Source: Lepidodermella squamata | Taxonomy: Eukaryota > Gastrotricha | NCBI GenBank assembly: GCA_047495785.1 | Contig: JBLDXI010000060.1 | Location: forward strand, 62,001 to 126,000 | Direction of reading: 5' to 3' | Length of the DNA stretch: 64,000 nt | In this document: in pieces, positions 32,137 through 44,111 of the stretch | How the letters are laid out: the number at the start of each line of letters is the position of its first letter | How positions within the stretch are numbered: the first letter of the stretch is position 1 | The notes under the pieces: model-generated | The model's database searches: none | Told to the model about the DNA's origin: nothing | What the model saw: only the letters and a program-made list of their open reading frames with translations | Translations under genes and position numbers: made by a program

Positions 32137-33313
32137 ATGTTTGCGAAATTTTCAATATTTATGATTTATTGCGTGGCAATAACTTCTGGAGACAATCCTT
32201 GGCGGCCCAAAGACGCTCAGTTGAGGGCTTTGTTCATTGAGAAATGCGGTGTTTCAGAAAAGTCCCGTCACAGCGCGAAATTTCGCGACCCAGTCGAAGT
32301 GGGCATGGTTTTCAGGCCGTTTCGATTCATCGAACTGCAAGAGGTGCAAGAAACATTCGCGCTTGTGGCCGAGCTATATCTATTTTGGAACCATCCATGC
32401 GTTCGCTGGAACAAAACGGAATGGGAAGACACGAAATCGTTTGAACTCGACGCAGATGAATCGTGGCTACCACCTCTCCGGGTCGTAAACGCAGCCCGTA
32501 ATCCCCGAATGGATGACCTCATATCGTCGAGGCAATACGTGAGATATAGCCATAGTGGCGAAATAACTACTACGCTTTCTGGGCCAATTGAAGTCTATTG
32601 CCCCTTGAAGTAAGTAGATCTGAGTCCAACCAGATGAAAACCACTAATTCTTAAAATTCTATAGCTTGGAGAAATTCCCGGCCGACACTCAGCATTGTGA
32701 CATAATGATCGAGTCATTGTTGAACAACAACAGTGTTCATCTGAACTACGACTCGAGTAAGCCAATCATTGATAATGACGAGGAGACTTCATTCATCAGC
32801 AAATCTAGCGCGTGGCATTTGGATAATGTTACCGCGGAATTTTTCGCGGCAAATTACCCTGATGAGCCGTTGAAGTACTATCACCGCGTGACATACACGT
32901 TCAAGATTAGCAGACGTCCGACTCTTTACATTCTCAACATATTCCTACCATGTATTGGGTTAATGCTTCTGTTGTTCGGATCAGTTTTCATCCCACCCGA
33001 CTCGCCTGATCGGCCTGTATTCTGCTGCACTGTTGTACTGGCTATTGCTGTCTATCAATCAAATGTTAGCGAAATGATTCCTAAGACCAGCCAAATTCCA
33101 TGGGCTCTGGTTTTTCTGGTAGTTCAGCTCGGCGTTGGAATTTTCATGACTCTCTACGCTCTGCTAACATGCGAACTGGCCGAAAGGCTTTCGTTCAAAG
33201 TTCGGAAATGCAAGTTCACAGCAATCCGTCTACTAGACGCAGTTTTTTACGGAGGTGCCCTTCTCGCTATGGTGATTATTGACACTCACATCATGGTAGA
33301 AATAATGTACTGA
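32137..33313 (+). CDS. Cys-loop ligand-gated ion channel subunit 5 (subfamily A)
   Basis: Exons 32137-32609 and 32665-33313; 55-bp intron; 373 residues. Signal peptide MFAKFSIFMIYCVAITSG, with the TTAATAAAAAAATG start context. PKDAQLRALFIEKC, HPCVRWNKTEWED, SWLPPLRVVNAAR, Cys loop CPLNLEKFPADTQHC, SPDRPVFCCTVVLAIAVYQ with Leu 9', and SEMIPKTSQIPWA after M2. ESLLNNNSVH replaces the usual ESW, so the loop-B Trp conserved in its relatives is Leu here. That residue normally contacts ligand, so its ligand or partner requirement may differ from that of subunit 3. Confidence 0.92.
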
Positions 33314-33529
33314 GCCTGAAAATGAGAAAGTTGTCGATAAAAAGATGTCATAGAATTGAAACAACGAAGGTTCGTCAGTCATCCGAACTTTGTTTAGTTG
33401 ATGTATCTTGAGTTGAAATCCTAGATCAAAGTAGGACCGCGGATTTGGTTGGGATTTGACTGAGCTCACCGTACAAACCGATGGAACTGGGAGGGATGAT
33501 CCCTACCATCTCTAGCGGTACTTCCCTAG

Positions 33530-33879
33530 CTTTTATATTCATAGAACCAGGAGCGCCCGATAGACCAGTGTATTGCGTGACTATCCTGCTAGCGTTTTCC
33601 GTACTCCAATCGTCTATTATCGATTCGATACCGAGTTCCAGTGTCATACCCTACGCCGTGTGGATTGTGACTGTCAATTACATAACTGCAATTTCATGCA
33701 CGCTGTATTCATTGGTAGTTTGTTACCTGGCATCTCAAAATAGCCCGCTGTATTCAAGTCGACCGAAGTGGATTGAAATACCGATTGATAGCTTCATTCG
33801 CAGAATAGCTGTTTTCATATCTGCGGCAACGAGTTTTCTAGTTATTGCCGACTTCTACTTCCTAGCTAGAATGCACTAA
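33530..33879 (+). pseudogene. Receptor fragment: M2-M4 of a subfamily B subunit
   Basis: Starts abruptly at FIFIEPGAPDRP and runs through MYCVTILLAFSV-like M2, M3 and the tail to a stop at 33879. It is almost base-for-base like subunit 4 (29866-30211). Exon 1, the Cys loop and M1 are absent. M4 carries a 3-base deletion (FIRRIAVF against FIRRIDAVF). The left junction coincides with a repeat (33458-33529) also found at 39466-39535. Confidence 0.85.
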
Positions 33880-34538
33880 TAGATGTCTGTGTCTGACGCT
33901 TGGATTAGAGACGTTATTCTCAATTTTGAAATGATCTCGCTATTCCATCAAAGTCTTCAAAAAAGCTGGAATAATTATAAACCGATCGAATATTCCGGGC
34001 GAAAAAATGATAAAATAAATAATAAACCAACCCGAACCCGTGGCAACAATTTGCACTTTTATAATTAATTATGCAAATTAGTTTGAGAAAAGCAGGATAC
34101 AAGAAAAATTTGCCAGCAAACGGTTCGAGGAAAAATCTTGTTTCTTGTTTTTCTCAAACTCATTTGCATAATTAATTATAAAAGTGCAAAATGTTGCTAT
34201 GGGAATGCCCTAGGTCTCCTTGTGTCCTTTTGACCTAGGTTTCTTTGACAAACCAAACTCTGGAGAGACATATCATTGTCCTATTCATTTTCGCTTTTGT
34301 TTAACTGTATTGTCGCAAAGGGCAAACAGACAAAGCATGCGCTATGAAAGTTCAGTTTGAGAGGCTGCAAAATTAAAATTCAACGCACTTGTGAAATTTT
34401 TGCGGATGTTTTTGATTTAGATTTATCGATTTCGAAGTAATAAAAAAAGTTTATATTTGATTCTGATCCGTAGGTTTCGGTTCAGTTCAGTCTTGAAGCT
34501 TAGATATAAAGTCAAATTGCGGGTCTATAGTAGCAGGA
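33880..34538. other. Intergenic with a foldback element
   Basis: No gene. It holds the foldback at 34042-34198 and the upstream region of subunit 7. Confidence 0.5.
34042..34198. mobile_element. Small foldback MITE, about 157 bp
   Basis: The arms run from GGCAACAATTTGCACTTTT... to the near-perfect reverse complement ending AAAAGTGCAAAATGTTGC. They are about 50 bases each with few mismatches, and contain ATAATTAATTAT and CTCAAACT/AGTTTGAG. The loop is about 55 bases. Target duplication is not clear, so the superfamily is unassigned. Confidence 0.75.
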
Positions 34539-35721
34539 ATGTGGGTCCGATTACTTTCACTGGCACTAATTTGTCAATTCTCTTCAGCGATATTCGTCCC
34601 GTATGCAGAGGCACTGAAGCAACACTTCGAGACAGAGTGCAGCCTCAATTCAATGTTCCGACCACTTCAAAACCCGGAAACACCTATCAATGTTACAGTG
34701 CAGTTCATCCCGATCCGCTTGATTGAGATCAACGTACCCGAGGAACGGCTATCCGTTATGATGACAGTGAATTTCTTCTGGCAACACCCCTGCGTTCATT
34801 GGAATGTCTCAGACTGGGGCAACGCGTCCTTCTTTTTCGTTGAGCACTCATCGACGTGGCATCCCCACGTCTATATAGTAAACGGCTACAATGACGTCTC
34901 ATTTCGAAATATCTTCGAAGATTTCGAGAAGACTTATTTCTACAGTGGGGGCGAGGTTGCGTTAATGCCCTTAGGTTGTTTCACGGTCTATTGCCATTTC
35001 GAGTAAGTTCCTAATTCATCCAATAATGCCTGATGTATCTTAAATATCACCCAGCGTCAGCAAATTTCCATTCGATCGCCACGTTTGTTCAGTTGGCGTC
35101 GAATCTTGGGACGGCAACTCAACCATGGTTTTAACCGCTGATCCTAATACGGTGATACAACAATCGGATGATAGTCCTTTCATTACAGCTACGTCAGTTT
35201 GGAGTCTCGCCGGTTATCGGGTTGCTGGCGAGTTGATAAAATACGACGCAATCATTTCTCGGAATCACTTTCATCGTGCCTATGTCGAGTTTTTGTTTGT
35301 TCGCAATCCAATCAGCTACATCGTCAACATATTCCTACCAAGTTTCAGCCTATCTGTTGTCCTTCTAGGCTTTATTTTCATGGAGCCAGATGCAGCCGAT
35401 CGGCCTGTTTATTGCGTGACTATTCTGCTAGCATTTTCTGTACTCCAATCGTCTATTGTTGATATCATTCCGAGTTCGAGTGTCATACCTTACGCTGTGT
35501 GCATCGTGACGGCTAATTATATTACTTCAATTGTTTGTACTCTCTACTCTCTAGTTGCTTGCTACTTGACATCACTGGAGGATTTGCCAGTGGTCCTGAA
35601 GTGTTTTAAGAATATTTCATCCCTTGGTTACATGCGACGGATTGATGTCATTTTCATCACGACTGTCACTGGCCTTTTAGTCATCGCAGATTTCTACTTC
35701 ATAGGCAGGATGCTCGAATAG
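34539..35721 (+). CDS. Cys-loop ligand-gated ion channel subunit 7 (subfamily B)
   Basis: Exons 34539-35002 and 35055-35721; 52-bp intron; 376 residues. Signal peptide MWVRLLSLALICQFSSA. EALKQHFETECSLNSMFRPL, HPCVHWNVSDWGN (sequon), TWHPHVYIVNGYND, Cys loop CHFDVSKFPFDRHVC, ESWDGNSTM (loop-B Trp kept). M1 SYIVNIFLPSFSLSVVLLGFIF, then AADRPVYCVTILLAFSV and SSIVDIIPSSSVIPY (Leu 9', Asp 20'). The M3-M4 loop is about 28 residues. The start of the gene is preceded by GATATAAAG near 34504, a possible TATA-like element. Confidence 0.92.
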
Positions 35722-36224
35722 CAGTAATTATGTGAATAATCAGTCATTGTGAAATGAGTTTCCTCATCATTCTTGGAAAATCAATTACTGACTTTCTCGA
35801 TCCAAGATTTTGTGCCTTGTGTGCAGGAACACCTTCATTGGGATCTGCCGCGAAGAGAAAAGGTCCTAGCCAGGGCCAAGCTTACAATGTCAACTGCAAG
35901 TCTTTTATCAATAGCCGCATTCTCTTTTTATCTGAGCCAGGCATATTCAGCATCTAACTTTATATCTTTATGTGTCCCATAATCGCATTACGTCGAATAA
36001 AGTCAACAAAATGAGAAAAATGTAAAAAAAAAACGTAGAGTGAAGTTGATTAGTCAAAGTGCACCTCGAATCGCGACAGCGACAACCTTAGCTCGCAATA
36101 AAAAATGGCATTTTCAATACTCGCGATACTAATTATTTGGTAGGGATCGGGATTTCAGGTTAACTACGTCACATGGCTCAATCGGAAATGGATCGTAGCA
36201 ATTATTTACTTTAGGAGCTAACGC
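35722..36224. other. Intergenic
   Basis: No confident gene. A short frame near 35877-35982 encodes MSTASLLSIAAFSFYLSQ, signal-peptide-like, without a following domain; it could be a receptor exon 1 relic but I cannot show it. Confidence 0.4.
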
Positions 36225-37446
36225 ATGGGGGAAATTCTAATGATGAAGCTTGGGCCAAGAGGATTAATAATAGAAACTGAATGTCTCATACTTGTTTTTC
36301 TCATCTTGCAGTTTTCCTCAGCGGTATTCGTACCACCAGCTGAAGCATTGAGGCAGCACTTTGAAAAGGAATGTAGCCTCAATTCCAAATTCCGCCCGCT
36401 GAAGAGATTCAACGAAAGCATCGACGTAGATGTGCAGTTCATCCCTATTCGCTTGGTCGAGCTTAACATACCCGAGGAGCGTTTCGCAGTAATGATGTCG
36501 GCCAATTTCTTCTGGGAACATCCCTGCGTTCATTGGAACGCAACAGATTGGGACGGCGTGGATTACTTCTACATTGAGGCGTCTTCTACGTGGTACTCAG
36601 ATGTATACATCGCAAATGGTTATGATGAAGTTACATTAAAAGACATTTTCAAGGATAACGAAAAGGTGTATTTCAGTAGGACCTTTGGGCCTATTTTCAG
36701 TTTACTGCAATTTTGAGTAAGTTACAATTTTCACGCTCCCTCAACGCAATGTCGGATGTCTTTTTTTCGGACAGGGTTGAGAAATTTCCGTTCGACAAGC
36801 AAGTTTGCGCAGTGGATATAGAATCGTGGAATAGCAATAAGACAATGACTCTGACAGCTACTGAACACACGGTGATACAACAGGCCGATAACAGTCCTTT
36901 TGTGGCGTCGAAATCAGTGCGGCATCTAACTGGTTTACAGACGAAAAACGCGATCATAAAATACGCAGACATCATCTCTCCCAGCCATTTCCACCGAGCC
37001 AGCGTCTAATTCAGTTTCACTCGGAAACCAATCAGCTACATCGTGAATAATTTCCTGCCTAGTTTCAGCCTGTCAACAGTTCTTCTAGGTTTCATATTCA
37101 TGGAACCAGGAGCGCCCGATAGGCCAATGTATTGCGTGACTATCCTGCTGGCATTTTCCGTACTCCAATCGTCTATTATCGATTTGATCCCGAGTTCCAG
37201 TGTCATACCTTACGCAGTGTGGATTGTGACTGTCAATTACATAGCTGTAATCTCATGCACGCTATATTCATTGGTAGTTTGCTACCTATGGCTTCTCAGA
37301 AGGGCCCGCCGTATTCAAGTCGGCCGAAGTGCATTTCAATTCCGATTGACAGCTTCATACGCAGAATTGATGATGTTTTTATATCTGTAGCAACGAGTAT
37401 CCTAGTGATTGCAGATTTTTATTTCCTAGCAAGAATGCTGGAATAA
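36225..37446 (+). pseudogene. Cys-loop receptor pseudogene 8 (subfamily B)
   Basis: Exon 1 (36225 to about 36714) is close to subunit 4: EALRQHFEKECSLNSKFRPL, HPCVHWNATDWDG, TWYSDVYIANGYDE. A deletion near 36678 shifts the frame just before the first Cys of the Cys loop. Exon 2 (from 36774) keeps VEKFPFDKQVCAVDIESW but has TAA at 37007-37009 in place of the Glu codon of RASVEFSF. A one-base insertion near 37290 shifts M3 to the tail. SVRHLT replaces SVWQLT. Three independent lesions make this a true pseudogene. Confidence 0.9.
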
Positions 37447-37678
37447 TCGAAAACGAAAATAAATTCTAGGTAAAATAAATAGTGATACAGGTTAAACCAA
37501 AGCCAATGCTCTGTAAATATCATTATACTTGCCTCCCACCTATATCATATATCATCAAGCCATTTATTGATTTCAAGTCTTGGCGAGTGTCGTAGGGCTA
37601 CCTTTTTGTATAAAAACAATTATTTTTCCGCCATTTTGCGTATCCGCTATCCGCTTCATAAGTCTATTTTCATTGAAA

Positions 37679-38850
37679 ATGTTCGTGGTAACTATTGGGA
37701 GATTCTTCATAGTGATATTTTGTCTAGGTCAGATGAAAGCTGATTTCATGCCAAAAGCTGAGCAGTTGAAGCAGCATTTCGAAAAGGAATGCGGCATTGC
37801 CTCCAAACTGAGGCCTATGATGAACTACAGTGAGCCAACCAAGGTAGAAATTGGCTTCAATCCAATTCGGCTTGTCGAGATCAACGTACCTGATGAGAGG
37901 CTCACAGTCATGATGGGAGTCTACGCCATTTGGAGCCACCCATGCGTGGCTTGGAATGAATCTGAGTGGAACAACGCCCCGGAATTCACCGTGGATTATT
38001 ACACAACATGGTACCCTAATATTTATCTAATCAATGGCTACAATGAAGTGTCCTTCAAAAACTTCATCGAAAATTCTGGTATAATCAATTTCTACTCTGA
38101 TGGCAGTGTCTATCTATTACCCATGGGAAGCTTCTCAACCTACTGCAATTTCGAGTAAATCTTTCCTGATTAGTGAAAGTCATTATTTTATGTTGTATTT
38201 CAGCGTGGAAAAATTCCCATTTGATAGTCACGTCTGCACAATCGACGTTGAATCTTGGTCACCGAATCACAAAGTCAGCCTCAAAGTTGACCCCGACTCA
38301 ACGATTCAACAATCCGAAAGTAGTCCCTTTATACCAAAGACATCAGTATGGAGCTTGGATTACTTCAAAGTTGCTGATAAGGAGGTTCGATACGACCCAA
38401 ACATTTCATCAGATACCTACGACAGAGTCCTAGTCGAGTTTTGCTTCGTGAGGAAACCGTTGAGTTTCATCATTAACATATTCCTGCCTAGTTTCAGTCT
38501 ATCCTTCGTGCTGTTGGGTTTCATCTTTCTGGATCCAGAAGCTCCGGATAGGCCTATGTACTGCGTGACAATTTTGCTAGCTTTTTCTGTCCTGCAATCG
38601 TCCCTAGTAGAACTGATACCTACTTCCAGTTCCATCCCATATGCAGTTTGTGTTGTAACCGCTCATTACGTAACCTCAATCGTTTGTACTGCTTACGCAT
38701 TGCTCGCCTGTATTCTGAGTCGGGTTAAGGTGAAAACATGTTTAAAATCTAAATCTTTCAGTTTCATTCGGCAACGTGTTCTTCATTGCTACGATTTCTT
38801 CTCTATTACTGATAGCTGATTTGTATTATCTTGCTAGAATGCTCAGTTGA
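37679..38850 (+). pseudogene. Cys-loop receptor 9 (subfamily B-like), frameshift before M4
   Basis: Exons 37679-38154 and 38204 onward; 49-bp intron with a GTAAAT donor. Signal peptide MFVVTIGRFFIVIFCLGQ. EQLKQHFEKECGIASKLRPM, HPCVAWNESEWNN, TWYPNIYLINGYNE, Cys loop CNFDVEKFPFDSHVC, ESWSPNHK, PDRPMYCVTILLAFSVLQSS and Glu 20' are all intact. In the M3-M4 loop, about five bases are missing compared with relatives near 38770. This shifts the frame, so translation ends at 38819 without a normal M4, while the true M4 reads on in the next frame to TGA at 38848. Either a very young pseudogene or an assembly error. Confidence 0.8.
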
Positions 38851-39636
38851 ATCTTGAGACTTTATTTAATTGAAAGAATTAGAACATGAATGTGGAGACA
38901 ATAAAGAGACCATGTGCGCCTTGTATCAGATTCAAGTCGTTATCACACCGCATCCTCATTATCAAATTTTTGCTATTCACCTAATTGGAAAGCTGCGATT
39001 TCAGCAAGGTGTTTTCGACAAAAGCAAATATATGTCCTCCACCAAGTAGCCGACATGAGAAGTGAGTCGATAGCTGTCTCTGACATTTATAGGTAATTAA
39101 AGAATTTCTTTATCAATCATGAGATGCGGATTTTACCTGAGAGTAACTAGCCAAGCAATGGCTAATGGCTGAATTTGAAAACACCCAAGTAGTCCCAGCA
39201 GTAAGATCACCGCATAGCGCTGCATCAGAGAGCGAAGTAGGATGGAAGAACTGGCTACGATAAGGAAAATCGACATAAGGGTACCCCCTTTGCAGTGCGC
39301 GAAGTAGGATCCTCGAATTAGGGGATTCTTTCGGGCCCCAAATTTATAACCAAAGGGTGGTTTTTAGGGGTTTTTCCACTTTAGCCTGCTGAACTGGGGG
39401 TACGATACCCGTCCTACTCCATGTACTCCGCCCGAAGACCAAAGGGCCCCTTTCCTACTTCAACTTTGACTGAGTTCACCTTGCGGACCGATTAAACTGG
39501 TAAGGATGATCCCTACGATCCCTAGCGGTACTCCGCTCTCTGTGCTGCATAGTTTTGAGTGGTTCCGTTGTTTGCACAATTTCGACGTAGATCGTAAAAG
39601 TACACAGTGGCGAAACTCCGATAATCCGTCAACCTC
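38851..39636. other. Intergenic with degraded MITE-like sequence
   Basis: No gene. Between about 39293 and 39470 there are CAGTGCGCGAAGTAGGA and TCCTACTTC...ACTG, resembling the ends of the hAT-like MITE at 59409-59657 but without a clear 8-bp duplication. 39466-39535 repeats 33458-33529. Confidence 0.4.
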
Positions 39637-39678
39637 ATGCCAAAGATCGCAATTTTCGACAGTTTCGGCATTACAAAA

Positions 39679-40864
39679 ATGTTAATCTTTCTCATTGCAT
39701 CCTATATTGCAGCGGCCGCTGCTCAGAATCTTTCGTATACGCCACACGGAGAGCAGTTAAAGCGATATTTCTATAAGCAATGCAGCATTCAGAGTACTGC
39801 ACGTCCTGTTCTGGAGGGCAATGAAACCATCCACATTGTTTTCGTGTTCAACCCACTGAGACTGAAAGAAGTGAACGAACCCCACGAGACAATGGACATT
39901 CTTCTCACTATGGCGATGGCCTACAAACACCCCTGCGTGAAATGGGATCCTAAAGATTGGGGATGGACAACGCAATTCTCAGTTCGGCAAATCGACACTT
40001 GGTTCCCCTCAATCTACCTCGTGAATGGGAACGCAGCTGTTTCTCTTCAAGAGACTTTCCCAGACTCGGCTGGCTTCGATTTTAGACAAGATGGTTCCGT
40101 CACGCTATCAAGCGCAGTCAGCTTTTCCACAATCTGCTTGCTTGAGTGAGTTCGATCTCGTCTAAGCTGCTTTAAACCTGTTCCCTTTTATCAGTCTAGT
40201 TAAATTTCCATTCGACTCACAAAAGTGCTCCGTAGTGTTCGAATCGTACCATAATAAAGACGTCCAGCGATTAGACATACATACCAATTTTTCTGGTATA
40301 GCAGACACGATAGAATCGCCATTCATCTCACCGACATCGGTTTGGTCTCTAGTTGGTTTCAGTGTGAATCGGTCCACAGTTGGATACGTCACGATGAGCG
40401 GCAGGCTGTTCGATCGAGTGTCTTTTCAGATCGAAATACGACGAAAGCCAGACGCGTATTTGGTCAATATATTTTACCCATGCCTTTCGCTTTCAGCTTT
40501 GCTTTTCGGATCTGGCTTCATCGCGCCTGATTCGCCTGATAGATCGATGTTTTGTATCACCCTGTTACTCGCTTTCTCAGTCCTTCAGACTAGCATTATT
40601 GAGATGATCCCGCGATCGAGCGTCATTCCGTACGCTTTGGTATTTGTTATGACTCAGCTTTCAGCTGGAGTCGTACTTACTTTCTACTCTTTGATAACTA
40701 ATTGCTTGGCTATGCGATCTCGATACCAGCGTCGTGTTTTGCAGGGAACAAAATATTTACCAGGCGTTACGCTGATTCGAGTGATCGACGCTTTAATCTA
40801 CGGATCGTGTGGAGTTCTACTTCTGATCATAGACATTTACTTACTCTCACAAATGATGAGTTAA
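39679..40864 (+). CDS. Cys-loop ligand-gated ion channel subunit 10 (subfamily C)
   Basis: Exons 39679-40145 and 40195-40864; 49-bp intron; 378 residues from MLIFLIASYIAAAAAQ. The in-frame ATG at 39637 adds 14 residues. GEQLKRYFYKQCSIQSTARPV, HPCVKWDPKDWGW, TWFPSIYLVNGNAA, Cys loop CLLDLVKFPFDSQKC. ESYHNKD replaces the usual ESW. M1 AYLVNIFYPCLSLSALLFGSGF, M2 region SPDRSMFCITLLLAFSVLQ and TSIIEMIPRSS (Leu 9', Glu 20'). The M3-M4 loop is about 30 basic residues (RSRYQRRVLQGTKYL). Subfamily C shares WGWT after the loop-D motif. Confidence 0.92.
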
Positions 40865-41412
40865 TGAACAATTTGATCACTAATCTTATGGAGTCTCAAT
40901 CTCCTGAGAACCCTCCCAATCATCACGTCATTTTGAAGGCAGCGACTAACTAATCTTGTAACATATTTCGGTCCATTGGAATAGCAGAACAGCCATCATA
41001 TCGGTGGCGTTAACTTTTTACATTTTATTTCTCAACTTCAACCTCAAATTTTGTAAAACAATACTGAGTTCGGGGAAGCTGGCATTCATTCCCGCGATTT
41101 CTGCTTTTTACCTGAAAAGATACCACACAGGCCTTTCACTTAGCTGGCTCCACATTCAACCAGCTACAAGGAGGTCGATTCGCAATGTAACAAATAGAAT
41201 TTAGTAAAATAATAAATATTATAGTTGACGAGTCGCATCGCTAAATCAGTATTGCACGTCAGAGTTATTGATTGAGCTCAAATAACAGCTTGTTTTCCAG
41301 CCAGAACGTGATTACTAATAGTGCTGGATTTAAGAGTGGTTCCGTTGTTTGCTCATGATGTCACGAAGCTGAAATCGCAGTCATAACCATAGTAATAACC
41401 CATTTCTGGCTG
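40865..41412. other. Intergenic
   Basis: 3' flank of subunit 10 and upstream DNA of receptor 11; both receptors share GAGTGGTTCCGTTGTTTGC upstream (39557 and 41334). No gene. Confidence 0.5.
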
Positions 41413-42629
41413 ATGGGTAGATTGGGATTCTCAACAATCTTTCTCATTGCCGTTCTAGCAACGGCCGCTGCTCAAAATGTAACGAGATTTGTGCCTCATG
41501 AAGAGCAGCTTAGACGGTATTTTGCCGAACAATGCACCATTCTATGCAATGCGCGACCTGTTCAGAATGGCAATGACACTATCGAAATCTTATTCATCTT
41601 CAACCCTCTAAGACTAAGGGCCTTGGACGAACCCCGTGAGACAATCGACATTCTTTTGAGTATGGTAATGTCCTACCAGATTCCCTGCGTGAAATGGGAT
41701 CCTAAAGATTGGGGATGGACCACGAAATTCGCTGTTGGGCATTCTGAGATTTGGAATCCTTCGATTTACCTAGCTAATGGCAACGCCGCTGTATCTCTTC
41801 GAGAGGCTCTTCAAGACTCGGCTAGTGTTGCTGTCAGAAACGATGGTTACGTAACCGTATCCGCTTCAGTCAGCTTTTCCACTGTCTGCGTGCTGGAGTA
41901 AGTTCGATCTCTTTTCAACAATATTTACTACCTTTTTCTTCTTGATATCAGTCTAGATAAATTCCCCTTCGACTTTCAGACGTGCTCGGTAGTCTTCCAG
42001 TCTTCGAATCGTATGATAATATCGCAATCCAGCGGTTGAATATACTAGCGAATGCCTCTGGTATGACGGATACAGTGGATGCACCATTCATCTCTTCGAC
42101 ATCAGTTTGGTCTCTGGTTGGTTTCAGCGTGAATCGGTCATCGGTCCGATACGCAGCGGTCGCTGACAAGCTGTATGATCGAGTGTCCTTTCAGATAGAA
42201 ATCCGACGAAAGCCCGATGCCTATTTAGTCAGCATATTCTACCCATGCCTCTCCCTCTCAGCCTTGCTTTTCGGATCTGGATTCATCGCGCCCGATTCGC
42301 CCGATAGATCGATGTTTTGCATCACCCTGCTACTTGCTTTCTCAGTCCTTCAGGCAAGCATCACTGAAATGATCCCGCGGTCGAGCGTCATTCCGTACGC
42401 TTTGGTATTTGTTATGACTCAGCTTTCAGCCGGAGTCGCGCTCACTTTCTACTCCCTGCTTACAAATTGCTTGGCAAGTCATTCTCGGTTCAAGCGGCTT
42501 GTTTTGAAGGAAGCTAAATATTTACCAAGCGTTAGGCTGATGCGACTAATCGATGTTTTTATCTATGGGTCGTGCGGGGTGCTACTCCTGATCATCGACA
42601 TCTACTTGCTCGGAAAAATGAAGAGTTAA
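41413..42629 (+). pseudogene. Cys-loop receptor 11 (subfamily C), frameshift in exon 2
   Basis: Exons 41413-41897 and 41952-42629. Signal peptide MGRLGFSTIFLIAVLATAAA; EEQLRRYFAEQCTILCNARPV has an extra Cys; HPC is IPC; WDPKDWGWT is kept; Cys loop CVLDLDKFPFDFQTC. Just after it, seven bases (CAGTCTT, an imperfect copy of adjacent TCTTCCAG) are inserted near 41996 compared with subunit 10. This shifts the frame to an early stop near 42038. Downstream, FESYDN, SPDRSMFCITLLLAFSVLQ, ITEMIPRSS, M3 and M4 are undamaged. The single lesion suggests a recent loss or an assembly error. Confidence 0.82.
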
Positions 42630-42957
42630 GTAATAAACGGTTTGACGAAAGTTTACTCGTTCCGAATTCTGAGTATCCGGCCGTGTGAATTATTGGACGA
42701 AAAAATGCGTAATATGTATGACCTAATGCTGCTTGAAGAACGCGTTCAATCAATTTTTTCTGTTTTTTCTTGCGAAGTAAATCAATATAATGATTCTAAT
42801 GTCACTCTAATAGCATCAGAGCTTATCTTTCAGCTTCCAGCAACATTTCCGATCATGATTTTCAATTCACTCTCAATCATAACGGCAAATAAGGGAACGA
42901 AATATTTGTTTTGCGTATTAAATTTGAAATTATATCACTTTAAAATTCGAGCAAATC
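42630..42957. other. Intergenic
   Basis: An open frame crosses it into exon 1 of subunit 12 but shows no motif of its own. I see nothing else. Confidence 0.45.
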
Positions 42958-44111
42958 ATGAGACTCTTCCTGCTTATCAGCTTTTTTAAGTCAACGATTG
43001 CATTTTTGCCATATGGTGAGCAATTAAAGCAGCATTTCGCGAAGGAATGCGGCATTCTGAGCCGAGCCATTCCTGTTGAAGACGGCAGGAAGGCTATCGA
43101 GGTGGGTCAATCTCTCTCCCTGATTCGATTTCGTGAGCTCAACGAGAAGGAGGAACGATTAACGCTACTAGCGTTGATGATCCAACGTTGGAAACACCCG
43201 TGCGTTCAGTGGAACGCCTCGGAGTGGGGTCATACAACTCGGTTTGATGTCGCACCATCAGAATCATGGCTGCCTTCAATCTTCCTCGTTAATGGCGACT
43301 CAGAAGCCTCCCTTAAAGACTACATCGAAAAAGGAATGGCAGTGACGTTCATGGAATCTGGCAAGGTACAATTTTCCGTTACGTCTAGCTTCTCCGCTTA
43401 TTGCCCCCTCGAGTAAGTCGAACTTATCAGTCCGAAATTTTGTTTAAAAAAAATGCTGATAGCTTGGAGAAGTTCCCTTTCGACCAACAGTCGTGCTCAA
43501 TTCAGTTCGAATCGTGGGAAGATGACAAAGTATTGGTATTATCACTTCCGAATGCAACCTTCATCACAGATACGAAAGATCTACCATTCTTGTCTAGCAC
43601 ATCTGTGTGGAGCTGGGTAAGCTATACCGCCAGCAAGCGAGTTATCGACTATCCGATGGTTGAATCTAAATTCGATCGCCTAATTTTCACGATCCAGCTC
43701 CGCAGATTGCCAAATAGCTACTTGTTAAACATTTTCTTCCCATGCTTCTTCTTATCCGCTGTGCTATTCGGCGGTGTTTTTATCGCCCCAGATTCACCTG
43801 ATCGTCCAATGTTCTGCATAACAGTGTTGCTTGCATTTTCAGTTTTGCAATCGACTATTCTTGACATTATTCCGCAGTCGAATGTTGTACCTTACGCCGT
43901 TATTTTTGTAATGGCCCAATTCACCGCGGGAGCTACGTGCACGGTTTATGCTTTGGTGACATGCTATCTCGATTCTGTGCCCTACTTTCAGCAACAGATA
44001 ACAAAACGATCGATAACCAGAATACGTTTGATGGATTGCTGTTTCTTCGGATGCGCAGGCTTCATTCTTCTGATTACTGATGCTGCATTGTTCCGTTTGA
44101 TAACAAGTTAA
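42958..44111 (+). CDS. Cys-loop ligand-gated ion channel subunit 12 (subfamily C-like, divergent)
   Basis: Exons 42958-43412 and 43463-44111; 50-bp intron; 367 residues. Signal peptide MRLFLLISFFKSTIAF. GEQLKQHFAKECGILSRAIPV, HPCVQWNASEWGH, SWLPSIFLVNGDSE, Cys loop CPLDLEKFPFDQQSC, FESWEDDKV (loop-B Trp kept). M1 SYLLNIFFPCFFLSAVLFGGVFI. SPDRPMFCITVLLAFSVLQS, ILDIIPQSNVVPY (Leu 9', Asp 20'). Short M3-M4 loop of about 25 residues. It mixes features of subfamilies A (CPL before the intron) and C, so it may be an older branch or a recombinant. Confidence 0.92.

Noticed and set aside
39293-39470. Full hAT-like MITE
   Set aside because: Ends resemble those at 59409-59657 but no 8-bp duplication could be found; kept only as a possible relic.
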